Both the position numbers and the translations under genes were made by a program. Shown piece by piece: positions 9,248-17,196 of a stretch of DNA of 64,000 nucleotides. The first letter of the stretch is position 1. Every line of letters begins with the position of its first letter. The DNA comes from Oerskovia turbata (lineage in GTDB: Bacteria > Actinomycetota > Actinomycetes > Actinomycetales > Cellulomonadaceae), in NCBI RefSeq assembly GCF_000718325.1, contig NZ_JOFV01000009.1, forward strand, positions 90,446 to 154,445. Reading direction: 5' to 3'. The notes beneath the pieces were generated by a model. It was not told where the DNA came from and ran no database searches. It saw only the letters and a list, made by a program, of their open reading frames with translations.

Positions 9248-10282
9248 ATGGTCTCTCACGCAGTGGTGAACGTGCTCGACGCCGTGCCCGACCCGGGGGA
9301 CGCCCCGCCCGTGCGCTGGGGGATCCTGGGGGCGGGGAGGATCGCGGGCTCGTTCGCCGACGAGGTGCGGGCGTTCACGCAGGGCCACGTGGCGGCCGTG
9401 GGGTCGCGTGACGCGCACCGGGCGCGGGACTTCGCGCAGCGGCACGCGCCCTCGGCGACGGTGCACGGCTCGTACGAGGCCCTCGTCGCGGACCCCGAGG
9501 TGGACGTCGTGTACGTGGCGACCCCGCACTCGCACCACCGCGAGCACGGGCTGCTGGCCATCGCGGCGGGCAAGCCCGTGCTCGTGGAGAAGGCGTTCAC
9601 GCGCAACGAGGCCGAGGCGCGCGAGGTCCTGGACGCGGCGCGGGCTGCGGGCGTGTTCGTCATGGAGGCCGTGCTCACGCGGCACCTGCCGCACGTCGCC
9701 GCGATCCGCGCGCTGATCGCGCAGGGGGAGATCGGCGAGGTCCGGTCGGTCACGGCGTCGTACGGCTCGAACGCGGTGTACGACCCGGCGAGCCGCCTCT
9801 TCGCGCCCGAGCTCGCGGGCGGCGCGCTGCTGGACATCGGGATCTACCCGCTCGCGTTCGCGACGGACCTCCTGGGCATGCCCGACGACGTCACGGCCGT
9901 CGGTCTGCAGGCTCCCACCGGGGTGGACGCCCAGTCGACCGTGGTGCTGCGGTACGGCGACCGGGCGACGGCCACGGCCTCGTCGTCGGTCCTGGCGCAG
10001 TCGGCGACGTCGCTCGTGGTCGCGGGCACGGGCGGCCGGATCGAGGTCGTGGACCGGTTCATGGTGCCCACGACGTTCAGCGTGGTGTGGGCCGACGGTG
10101 CGCGGCGCGAGTACGACGGGTACGCGACGGGGGCCAAGCAGTACGAGGCGGCCGAGGTCGCGCGCTGCCTCGCGGCGGGGCTGACCGAGAGCCCGCGCAT
10201 GACGTGGCAGGACACGCTCGACCTGATGCGGGTCATGGACGTGGCGCGCGCGCAGCTGGGGGTCGTGTACCCGGGGGAGTAG
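9248..10282 (+). CDS. Gfo/Idh/MocA family oxidoreductase, copy 1
   Basis: Predicted cytoplasmic NAD(P)-dependent dehydrogenase acting on a sugar or a diol. The 344-residue protein starts with a short leader, then the Rossmann motif GILGAGRIAGS (about residues 27-37), the catalytic-lysine motif EKAF (about 115), and the C-terminal-domain motif GGALLDIGIYPL, which resembles the dimeric dihydrodiol dehydrogenase branch. The next gene is a close paralogue in the same orientation. The true substrate cannot be inferred. Confidence 0.88.
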   Translation: MVSHAVVNVLDAVPDPGDAPPVRWGILGAGRIAGSFADEVRAFTQGHVAAVGSRDAHRARDFAQRHAPSATVHGSYEALVADPEVDVVYVATPHSHHREHGLLAIAAGKPVLVEKAFTRNEAEAREVLDAARAAGVFVMEAVLTRHLPHVAAIRALIAQGEIGEVRSVTASYGSNAVYDPASRLFAPELAGGALLDIGIYPLAFATDLLGMPDDVTAVGLQAPTGVDAQSTVVLRYGDRATATASSSVLAQSATSLVVAGTGGRIEVVDRFMVPTTFSVVWADGARREYDGYATGAKQYEAAEVARCLAAGLTESPRMTWQDTLDLMRVMDVARAQLGVVYPGE

Positions 10283-10394
10283 CGGTGTCGAGAAGGAGGT
10301 GGGGGCCGTTCACAGGCCGGCCCATCTGGGCTCCGCGCGACCACACCTCGGGCAATCACCCGTGGCAGCGTTCTCACGGGGTTAGCGTGAACCC

Positions 10395-11489
10395 ATGAGC
10401 AACGACGCCCGCACCGCGGCACCGACCGACCAGCCTGCCTCCCTGCCCGACCTCGTCGCGACCGCCGCCGACCTGCCCGAGGTGGTCTCCGGCGTCGTGC
10501 CCGATCCGCGGAGCGCTCCCACCGTCCGCTGGGGGATCCTGGGCGCCGGGAACATCGCCGGGTCGTTCGCCGAGGCCGTGCGCGACCACACGCGGGCGCG
10601 TGTCGTGGCCGTCGGCTCGCGCGACCGTGTCCGGGCCGAGCGCTTCGCGACCGAGCGCGGCATCCACACGACCCACGCCGACTACACCGAGCTCGTCGAG
10701 GATCCGCAGGTCGACGTCGTGTACGTCGCGACACCCCACTCGCACCACCGGGACCACGCGCTGCTCGCCATCGCCGCGGGCAAGCACGTCCTGGTCGAGA
10801 AGGCGTTCACGCGCAACGAGGCCGAGGCGCGAGAGGTCCTCGACGCCGCGCGGGCCGCGGGCGTGTTCGTCATGGAGGCCATGTGGACGCGGTTCCTGCC
10901 GCACGTCGCGGCGCTGCGCGGGGTGATCGCGCGCGGGGAGATCGGGGAGATCGTCAACGTCAGCGCCGACCACGGCCAGTTCTTCCCGTTCGACCCCGAG
11001 CACCGGCTCTACGCGCCCGACCTCGCGGGTGGCGCGCTGCTCGACCTGGGCGTGTACCCCGTGTCGTTCGCGCACGACGTGCTGGGGGCGCCGTCGTCGG
11101 TCACCGCGGTCGGCGCGCTGACCGAGACGGGCGTCGACGGCCAGCTCGGCATCACGCTCGGGTACGGCCGGGCCATGGCGACGCTGTCGACGACCCTGTG
11201 GTCGCAGACGCCCAACGTCGCGTCGATCTCCGGGACAGCGGGACGCATCGAGATCGAGGGCACGTTCTACGCCCCGACGTCGTTCCGTGTGGTCCGGCAC
11301 GACGGCGCGCAGTGGCGCTACGAGGGCTTCCGGGGCGAGGGCAAGCAGTACCAGGCGGCCGAGGTCGCGCGCTGCGTCGAGGCCGGCCTGACCGAGAGCC
11401 CGCGCATGACGTGGCAGGGCACGCTCGACGTCATGCGGACCATGGACGAGGTCCGCCGCCAGACGGGCGTGGTCTACCCGAACGAGTGA
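10395..11489 (+). CDS. Gfo/Idh/MocA family oxidoreductase, copy 2
   Basis: Paralogue of the preceding gene (364 residues), with the same blocks: Rossmann GILGAGNIAGS, EKAFTRNEAEAREVLDAARA and GGALLDLGVYPV. The N-terminus is about 20 residues longer. Identity is very high in the central block, including at the nucleotide level (around 9586-9675 versus 10792-10881), which points to a tandem duplication. An ATG follows TTAGCGTGAACCC with no strong ribosome site, so a leaderless or weakly translated message is possible. Confidence 0.88.
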   Translation: MSNDARTAAPTDQPASLPDLVATAADLPEVVSGVVPDPRSAPTVRWGILGAGNIAGSFAEAVRDHTRARVVAVGSRDRVRAERFATERGIHTTHADYTELVEDPQVDVVYVATPHSHHRDHALLAIAAGKHVLVEKAFTRNEAEAREVLDAARAAGVFVMEAMWTRFLPHVAALRGVIARGEIGEIVNVSADHGQFFPFDPEHRLYAPDLAGGALLDLGVYPVSFAHDVLGAPSSVTAVGALTETGVDGQLGITLGYGRAMATLSTTLWSQTPNVASISGTAGRIEIEGTFYAPTSFRVVRHDGAQWRYEGFRGEGKQYQAAEVARCVEAGLTESPRMTWQGTLDVMRTMDEVRRQTGVVYPNE

Positions 11490-11518
11490 CCTGGGTGCGT
11501 CGAGAACGGGGGGCGGGC

Positions 11519-11743
11519 TCAGTCTGCCGTCGGGGTGTCCGTGTGCTCGACGACGTAGCTGCGGCCGTCGGGGCCCGTCACGTACTCGAAGCGCGTCTTG
11601 AGCTCGCGCTCGCGCTCGGCCTCGGCTGCGGAGACGCCGCGCCCCGCCGAGCCCTGCTTCCCGACCTGTGCTGGGCCGAAGATCGGCAGGAACGTCTCGG
11701 TCATGCGCAGGCCCAGGGGGCGTCGTCGCTGCTTGTCGGCCAT
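11519..11743 (-). CDS. Small basic hypothetical protein (74 aa)
   Basis: A short protein with a basic start (MADKQRRRPLG), a hydrophobic patch (TETFLPIFGPAQVG) and a charged region ending FEYVTGPDGRSYVVEHTD. The ATG at 11743 is preceded by AGGAGAG, which fixes the start. It is divergent from the OhrR-like gene and shares the intergenic operator at 11776-11800, so it may be under the same control. I do not recognise a family. Confidence 0.55.
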   Translation of the reverse strand: MADKQRRRPLGLRMTETFLPIFGPAQVGKQGSAGRGVSAAEAERERELKTRFEYVTGPDGRSYVVEHTDTPTAD

Positions 11744-11775
11744 GCGCCTCTCCTCTCGAGAACGGTTCAAGTAGA

Positions 11776-11800
11776 TGGTGCACCAATGATTGGTGTGCCA
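11776..11800. promoter_or_regulatory. Putative operator of the OhrR/MarR-like regulator
   Basis: A 12-1-12 inverted repeat (TGGTGCACCAAT, G, ATTGGTGTGCCA) with two mismatched positions. The left arm contains the perfect palindrome TGGTGCACCA. It lies between the divergent small gene and the MarR-family gene, where such repressors bind their own promoters. Confidence 0.6.
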
Positions 11801-11831
11801 AGCATAAGGGAGATCTGGCTACGATGACGAC

Positions 11832-12317
11832 ATGACCACCTCGATCGACAGCGCCCCGCTGCCCCGAACCGACCCGCTCGCGCTCGAGTCCCAGGTCTGC
11901 TTCGCGCTGTCGGCCGGCGCCCGCGCGATGGTCGCCATGTACAAGCCGCTGCTCGAACCCCTGCGCCTGACCCACCCGCAGTACCTCGTGATGCTCGCGC
12001 TGTGGCAGGACGCCGCGGTCGGCGAGCGCACCACGGCCACGTCGCTCGCCGAGCGGCTCCACCTGGACCCCGGCACGCTCTCGCCGCTCGTGCGACGCCT
12101 CGAGACCACGGGGTACCTCACGCGATCGCGCAACGAGCACGACGGCCGCGTCGTCGACGTCACGCTGACCCCGGCCGGGCGCGAGCTCCGCACCCAGGCC
12201 GAGAAGGTGCCGCCCGCGATCACCGCCGCGACGGGCCTGACCCTCGACGAGCTCATGGAGGTCCACGCCGCGGCCTCGAAGGTCGTGTCCGCCGCGCTGC
12301 GCGCCGGCGTGATCTAG
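11832..12317 (+). CDS. OhrR-type MarR family organic peroxide sensor
   Basis: Predicted repressor that leaves DNA when a reactive cysteine is oxidised by organic peroxides. The 161-residue protein has the OhrR N-terminal pattern (QVCFALSAGARAMVAMYKPLLEPL), with Cys23 at the sensor position and Tyr37 at the position of Bacillus OhrR Tyr29. The partner equivalent to Tyr40 is His48 (THPQY instead of TYPQY). A winged helix follows (about 60-115). No ohr gene is adjacent; an OsmC-family gene occurs 39 kb away at 51135. Its stop codon overlaps the convergent acetyltransferase stop within CTAG at 12314-12317. Confidence 0.85.
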   Translation: MTTSIDSAPLPRTDPLALESQVCFALSAGARAMVAMYKPLLEPLRLTHPQYLVMLALWQDAAVGERTTATSLAERLHLDPGTLSPLVRRLETTGYLTRSRNEHDGRVVDVTLTPAGRELRTQAEKVPPAITAATGLTLDELMEVHAAASKVVSAALRAGVI

Positions 12318-12781
12318 CCCAGGCGCCCGTCCCCGGGCGACATGTCGTACGTGACCCACGGGGTCGCCGTCGCGACCGAGTCGTAGAGCCGCCTGGCCGT
12401 GGCGTTCGCCGGGTCGGTGATCCACCGCACGACGCTCGCCCCCAGGTCCCCGGCGTGCACCCCGACGGCCCCGAGCAGCAGACGCCCGACACCGGCCCCT
12501 CGCGCCGCCTGGGCGACGAACAGGTCGTCGAGCCAGCACCCGTGCGACCCGTCGAGCGGGCGCTCGAACGTCCGCAGCACCGCGATGCCGCCCAGGCGTG
12601 CCCCGTCGGTGGCGACGAGACCGCGGACCCCCGAGGCGCCGTCGTGCAGCCAGGACCAGACCAGGGCGTCCCGCGCCGCGTCCGCGGGCAGCTCGTAGAA
12701 CGCGCGGTAGCCCGCGTACAGGTCGAGCCACTCGTGCTCGTCGTCGAGGAGGACGGGGCGCACCCGCCAGGTCGTCGTCAC
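12314..12781 (-). CDS. GNAT family N-acetyltransferase
   Basis: Predicted acetyl-CoA-dependent acetyltransferase of 155 residues. The GNAT acetyl-CoA loop appears as LFVAQAARGAGVGRLLLGAV (about 90-109), followed by the late element DPANATARRLYDSV. The GTG start at 12781 gives a protein beginning VTTTWRVRPV; no strong ribosome site supports it, but upstream in-frame sequence is not protein-like. The acceptor substrate is unknown. Confidence 0.8.
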   Translation of the reverse strand: MTTTWRVRPVLLDDEHEWLDLYAGYRAFYELPADAARDALVWSWLHDGASGVRGLVATDGARLGGIAVLRTFERPLDGSHGCWLDDLFVAQAARGAGVGRLLLGAVGVHAGDLGASVVRWITDPANATARRLYDSVATATPWVTYDMSPGDGRLG

Positions 12782-12847
12782 GGCGACACCGTACCCACCC
12801 GGAGCCCGCCCCTGCGGACCCGTCCCAGCCGTGCCTAGGGTGGCGCG

Positions 12848-13948
12848 ATGACGACCGACTCCGTGCCCCGGTCGCCCCGGGCGAGCCGAGCCCGCGGCCT
12901 GGGCGCCGCCGCGCTCCGCCAGTGGCACCTGCACCCCCGGTGGGCCATGGCGCTGCGCGGCGCCGTGGCGGCCGCCGTCGCCTGGGTCGTCGGGATCGTG
13001 CTGCCGCAACCCTTCTCGGACTACCCGTACTACGCGCCCCTCGGGGCGGTCGTGGCGACCACGAGCACCGTGGCCCGATCCGTCCGCGAGTCCCTCCAAG
13101 CGGTCGGAGCGATCGTCGTCGGGGCGCTCGTGGCGCGCGGCGTGGACCTCGTGCTCGCGCCCAGTGCGCTGTCGGTCGCGCTCGTCGTCGCCGTGGCGAT
13201 CCTCGTCGCGGGGTGGGGGCTCCTGGGTGACATGGGGTCGTGGGCCGTGACCTCGGCGCTGTTCGTCCTCATCATCGGGAACGCGGACAAGGTCGGGTAC
13301 ACGGGGGCGTACATCGGCCTGGTCCTGGTCGGGGCGCTGGTCGGGATCGGCATCAACCTGCTCTTCCCGCCGCTGCCCCTCGTGGCGTCCGACGTCGACC
13401 TCGACCGGCTCAGGGACGCGCTCGCGGACCAGCTCGACCACCTCGCGGACGGGCTCGACAGCGACGTCGCGCCCTCTCCCGAGGAGTGGGACGAGCGGCG
13501 GCTGCTCCTCGGGCCAGTGGTCGACCGGTCGCAGCGGTCCGCCGAGCAGGCGCGCGAGGCGGCGCACATCAACCGTCGGGCCCGCCGGTACGCCGAGACG
13601 ACCCGCGCACAGGGGTCCCGGGCGAGCGCGCTGGGTGTCACGTCGTCGGTCGTCGGGGACCTGACCCGGCTCGTCACGGGCTGGGAGCGGCAGGACCGTG
13701 ACGCGCTCGCGTTCGGCCGGTCCCTGCGGCCGCTCGTGCGTGACGCCCTGCGCGCGTACGCGGACGCCGTGCGGTCGACGGCCGGGACGCTCGCGGACCC
13801 CGAGGCGCTCGGCCACGTCCAGGACGCGGCCGAGCGGCTGCGGCAGGCGGTGCACGACGTGCGCAGCGGGTCGGACGAGGACTACTTCGTCGCGGGGGCG
13901 ACCGTGCTCGCGATCCGGCGCGGGGTCGCGGCCCTGGGCGAGGGGTAG
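12848..13948 (+). CDS. FUSC / aromatic acid exporter family membrane protein
   Basis: A 366-residue protein with about six N-terminal membrane helices (residues 38-185) and a long helical cytoplasmic C-terminal half. The helical block includes ASTSTVARS-like small-residue turns and the DKVGYTGAYIGL segment, typical of FUSC/ArAE proteins implicated in export of aromatic acids. It is divergent from the acetyltransferase gene. The substrate is not known. Confidence 0.75.
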   Translation: MTTDSVPRSPRASRARGLGAAALRQWHLHPRWAMALRGAVAAAVAWVVGIVLPQPFSDYPYYAPLGAVVATTSTVARSVRESLQAVGAIVVGALVARGVDLVLAPSALSVALVVAVAILVAGWGLLGDMGSWAVTSALFVLIIGNADKVGYTGAYIGLVLVGALVGIGINLLFPPLPLVASDVDLDRLRDALADQLDHLADGLDSDVAPSPEEWDERRLLLGPVVDRSQRSAEQAREAAHINRRARRYAETTRAQGSRASALGVTSSVVGDLTRLVTGWERQDRDALAFGRSLRPLVRDALRAYADAVRSTAGTLADPEALGHVQDAAERLRQAVHDVRSGSDEDYFVAGATVLAIRRGVAALGEG

Positions 13949-13955
13949 GCGCCGG

Positions 13956-14687
13956 TCAGGCGTCGGTCACGCTGATCGACCCGTCCTGCCCGACGGCGAA
14001 GCGCACCTGGTCGAGCCCGCTCGCGCCCGCGTCGGGAGCCACGGCGGACCGCGCGAGCTGGGCGAGCGTGTGCGTGCCCTCGACGACGAGCACCGCGCAC
14101 CCCGCCGCCCGGCCCGCGGCGACACCGGCGGGCGCGTCCTCGACCACGAGGCACCGCGACGGGTCGACGCCGAGCCGCTCGGCGCCCAGCAGGAACGGGT
14201 CCGGGTCGGGCTTGCCGTGCGTGACGTCGTCGGCCGTGACCACGACCGCGGGCGGCACGAGGCCCGACGCCCCGATGCGCGCCGCCGCGAGCGGGCGCGT
14301 GCACGACGTGACGATCGCCTGACGTGTCGCGGGGAGCGACGCGAACGCGTCGACCGTGCCCGGGAGGACGCGCACGCCCTCGGTGTCGTGGAGCTCGAGG
14401 TCGTGGATGCGGTGGTACGCCTCCTCGACCAGGTCGGCGGGCAGGAGGCGCGCGATGAACGTCCGCGCCGGGGTGCCGTGCTCGATCTGGAACGTGTCCG
14501 CGTCCGGCAGGCCGTACTCGTGCGCCCAGCGGCGCCAGTTCCGGTCGACCGCGGGCACCGAGTCGATCAGGGTGCCGTCCATGTCGAACAGGATCGCGTC
14601 GAACGTGCGCCCCGCGAACGCGACCCCCGGGCTCGGGAGCGCGGGGGAGTCGGGGAGGTCGGGGCCGGGTACGGGGAGGACGGACAT
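13956..14687 (-). CDS. HAD superfamily phosphatase/phosphomutase (beta-PGM-like)
   Basis: Predicted sugar-phosphate phosphatase or phosphomutase. The 243-residue protein has an extended N-terminus, then HAD motif I DMDGTLIDS (about residue 35), motif II TSC (IVTSCTRP), the motif III lysine in HGKPDPDPF, and motif IV VVEDAPAG. A four-helix cap lies between motifs I and II, as in beta-phosphoglucomutase/GS1-like enzymes. It is convergent with the FUSC gene, with 7 bases between stops. Confidence 0.87.
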   Translation of the reverse strand: MSVLPVPGPDLPDSPALPSPGVAFAGRTFDAILFDMDGTLIDSVPAVDRNWRRWAHEYGLPDADTFQIEHGTPARTFIARLLPADLVEEAYHRIHDLELHDTEGVRVLPGTVDAFASLPATRQAIVTSCTRPLAAARIGASGLVPPAVVVTADDVTHGKPDPDPFLLGAERLGVDPSRCLVVEDAPAGVAAGRAAGCAVLVVEGTHTLAQLARSAVAPDAGASGLDQVRFAVGQDGSISVTDA

Positions 14688-14772
14688 GCCACCGAGGCTA
14701 CCGGCCGCGCCCGGCGGCCCGTCCCGTGCCGTGCGACCTTCCCTCGTCGGGTGGCCAGACTATCGTGGGCGC

Positions 14773-15558
14773 GTGAGCACACCCGGTTACTTCATCTCGT
14801 TCGAGGGCGGCGACGCCGTCGGCAAGTCCACCCAGTCCCGTCTTCTGGGGCAGTGGTTGGGCGAGCTGACCGGCCGCGAGGTCGTGCTGACCCGCGAACC
14901 AGGTGGCACCGAGCTGGGCGTCGAGCTGCGTCAGGCCGTGCTGCACGGCAGGGACATGGACGCCCGCACCGAGGCCCTCATCTACGCGGCGGACCGTGCG
15001 CACCACGTCGCGCACCTGGTCCGGCCCGCGCTCGAGCGCGGCGCCGTGGTCGTCACGGACCGCTACCTCGACTCGTCGGTCGCGTACCAGTCGGGTGGCC
15101 GCGAGCTGGGGGTCGACGAGGTCGAGCTCATCTCGCTGTGGGCCGTGCAGGGGCTCATGCCGCACGTGACCGTCCTGCTGGACCTCGACCCCGCGGTCGC
15201 GGCCGAGCGGCTGCAGGGGAAGCCCGACCGCTTGGAGAGCGCGGGGATCGACTTCCACCGCCGTACCCGCGAGGCCTTCCTCAGGCGCGCTGCCGCGGAC
15301 CCCGAGCGGTGGGTCGTGATCGACGCGACCGCGTCGATCGACGACATCCAGGCCCAGATCCGGGTGGACCTCGCGGCGCGGCTCGAGCTCACACCCGTGG
15401 TCGAGGAGGCCGAGGACACGATCGAGGCGCTGCCCGACGACGGGTTCGACGACTCCGACTCCGCGATCGGCTACGCCCCGGACCTCGCGGACCTGCCGGT
15501 CACGCGCCCCGTGACGCACCCGGCGCCCGGTCCCGCTGCCGGGACGGCCGCGCCGTGA
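14773..15558 (+). CDS. tmk: Thymidylate kinase
   Basis: Phosphorylates dTMP to dTDP, the last specific step of dTTP supply. GTG start; 261 residues. The P-loop reads GGDAVGKST (12-20), and the DRY motif (96-98) precedes the helix LDSSVAYQSGGRELG. The C-terminal 50 residues are an acidic Pro-rich extension beyond the usual family length. The stop overlaps the holB start by 4 bases (GTGA), so the two are translationally coupled. The topA/tmk/holB grouping is common in actinobacteria. Confidence 0.95.
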   Translation: MSTPGYFISFEGGDAVGKSTQSRLLGQWLGELTGREVVLTREPGGTELGVELRQAVLHGRDMDARTEALIYAADRAHHVAHLVRPALERGAVVVTDRYLDSSVAYQSGGRELGVDEVELISLWAVQGLMPHVTVLLDLDPAVAAERLQGKPDRLESAGIDFHRRTREAFLRRAAADPERWVVIDATASIDDIQAQIRVDLAARLELTPVVEEAEDTIEALPDDGFDDSDSAIGYAPDLADLPVTRPVTHPAPGPAAGTAAP

Positions 15559-16691
15559 CGGTCTGGGACGACGTCGTCGGGCAGGAGCACGCGGTCGAGA
15601 TGCTCTCGGCCGCGGCGACCGACCCCGCGGCCATGACCCACGGGTGGCTCCTGACCGGCCCGCCCGGCTCGGGGCGGTCCAACGCGGCCCGGGCGTTCGC
15701 CGCCGCGCTGCAGTGCGAGCAGGGCGGGTGCGGCGTGTGCCAGGCGTGCACCACGACGCTCGCGGGGACGCACGCCGACGTGACGATCGTCGCGACCGAG
15801 AAGGTGACCATCGCGATCGACGAGGTCCGCGACCTCGTGGGGGTCGCGAGCAGGCGGCCGTCGCAGGGCCGCTGGCGCGTCATCATCGTCGAGGACGCCG
15901 ACCGCATGGCCGAGCGCACCACGAACGTCCTGCTCAAGGCCATCGAGGAGCCGCCGCCCCGCACGGTCTGGATCCTGTGCGCGCCCAGCCCGCAGGACGT
16001 GCTGGTGACGATCCGGTCCCGCTGCCGGGGCGTCGCGCTGCGGGTCCCCCCGGTCGAGGCCGTCGCGCGCCTGCTCGTCGCGCGGGACGGCGTCGACCCG
16101 GTCGTCGCCGAGGCCGCGGCGCGTGCCGCGCAGAGCCACATCGGCCTCGCCCGGCGCCTGGCCCGGGACGGCAAGGCGCGCGAGCGCAGGTCGTCGGTGC
16201 TGGCGCTCGCACGCCGCATCCGTGGCGTCGGGGACGCCGTGGTCGCCGCGGGCGAGCTCGTCGAGGTCGCGCAGGCCGAGGCCAAGGCCGCGACCGAGGA
16301 GCGGGACGCGATCGAGAAGGCCGAGCTCCTGCGCGCCCTGGGCGTCGAGCCGGGCGGCACCATGCCACCCCGGCTCCGGTCCCAGCTCACCGACCTCGAG
16401 AAGGACCAGAAGCGGCGCGCGACCCGCCACCAGCGTGACGTCCTCGACCGGTCCATGCTGGACCTGCTCTCGCTCTACCGCGACGTGCTCGTGGTCCAGC
16501 TCGGTGCGCAGGTCGACCTCGTCAACGCCGAGCTCGCGGAGACCGTGCGGGCGCTCGCGGAGGACTCGACGCCCGAGCAGACGGTGCGCCGTATGGATGC
16601 GATCGGCGTGGCGCGCGAGCGGCTCGGCGGCAACGTGGCGCCGCTGCTCGCGCTCGAGGCCATGGCGATCGCGCTCCGCCCGCAGGGCTGA
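15555..16691 (+). CDS. holB: DNA polymerase III subunit delta'
   Basis: Clamp-loader subunit of the replicative polymerase; 378 residues. The AAA+ domain carries a degenerate Walker A GPPGSGRSN with Arg where ATP-binding subunits have Lys, consistent with the non-hydrolysing role of delta'. A zinc module follows (Cys54, Cys59, Cys62, Cys65), then the sensor-like IIVEDADRM and the arginine-finger SRC motif (IRSRCRG). The GTG start is fixed by the 4-base overlap with tmk. Confidence 0.93.
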   Translation: MTVWDDVVGQEHAVEMLSAAATDPAAMTHGWLLTGPPGSGRSNAARAFAAALQCEQGGCGVCQACTTTLAGTHADVTIVATEKVTIAIDEVRDLVGVASRRPSQGRWRVIIVEDADRMAERTTNVLLKAIEEPPPRTVWILCAPSPQDVLVTIRSRCRGVALRVPPVEAVARLLVARDGVDPVVAEAAARAAQSHIGLARRLARDGKARERRSSVLALARRIRGVGDAVVAAGELVEVAQAEAKAATEERDAIEKAELLRALGVEPGGTMPPRLRSQLTDLEKDQKRRATRHQRDVLDRSMLDLLSLYRDVLVVQLGAQVDLVNAELAETVRALAEDSTPEQTVRRMDAIGVARERLGGNVAPLLALEAMAIALRPQG

Positions 16692-16712
16692 GCGGGTCGG
16701 CGGGGGCCGGCC

Positions 16713-17090
16713 TCAGACCGTCGACGCCTCGCGCGCCGCGGCGATCCGGTCGCCGTGGATCTCGCACCAGGCGCGGATCGCGTCGACGGGTTCGAGCAGC
16801 GAGCGCCCCAGGTCGGTCAGGGTGTACTCGACGCGCGGCGGCACCTCGGCGTAGACGGTGCGGGTCACGATCCCGTCGCGTTCGAGCGAGCGGAGGGTCT
16901 GCGTGAGGACCTTGGGGGTCACGGCGCCGATCTTGTCGCGCAGCTCACCGAAGCGCAGCGTGCCGGGTCGCAGCGCCATGAGGACGAGCAGGGTCCACTT
17001 GTCGCCCAGGCGCTCGACGACGAGCCGTGAGGGGCACGCCGGCGAGAACACGTCGGGGATCTCCTGGACCGGGACCGCAACAGTATCCAT
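16713..17090 (-). CDS. HxlR family winged-helix regulator
   Basis: A 125-residue DNA-binding protein with the HxlR signature: CPSRLVVERLGDKWTLLVLMAL near the N-terminus (Cys about residue 19), then LRFGELRDKIGAVTPKVLTQTLRSLERDGIV and the wing VPPRVEYTLTDLG. It is divergent from the NAD-epimerase gene. Its start codon overlaps one half of a perfect inverted repeat whose other half covers the -10 of the epimerase promoter, which suggests it represses both genes. HxlR proteins often sense reactive aldehydes or quinones through the conserved cysteine. Confidence 0.9.
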   Translation of the reverse strand: MDTVAVPVQEIPDVFSPACPSRLVVERLGDKWTLLVLMALRPGTLRFGELRDKIGAVTPKVLTQTLRSLERDGIVTRTVYAEVPPRVEYTLTDLGRSLLEPVDAIRAWCEIHGDRIAAAREASTV

Positions 17091-17136
17091 CAGGTAATAA
17101 TGGCACGTTGAAGTCATTGGTACCCGCTGGATACTG
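17081..17136 (+). promoter_or_regulatory. Promoter of the epimerase gene with HxlR-type operator halves
   Basis: The perfect inverted repeat CAGTATCCA (17081-17089) and TGGATACTG (17128-17136) brackets the region. A promoter reading + has -35 TTGAAG (17108-17113), a 16-base spacer and -10 GATACT (17130-17135). The right half-site therefore covers the -10 and the left half-site covers the regulator's own start codon. The operator role is inferred. Confidence 0.55.
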
Positions 17137-17196
17137 TCGGCCCATCGCGACGCGCCAGGCGTCGCCGGCACCCCGGGTGGGGTCGAGGAGGCTGAC

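Noticed and set aside
13698..15554. Long in-frame extension before holB
   Set aside because: It is arginine-rich shadow coding opposite to HAD and tmk genes; GTG 15555 overlaps the tmk stop as expected.
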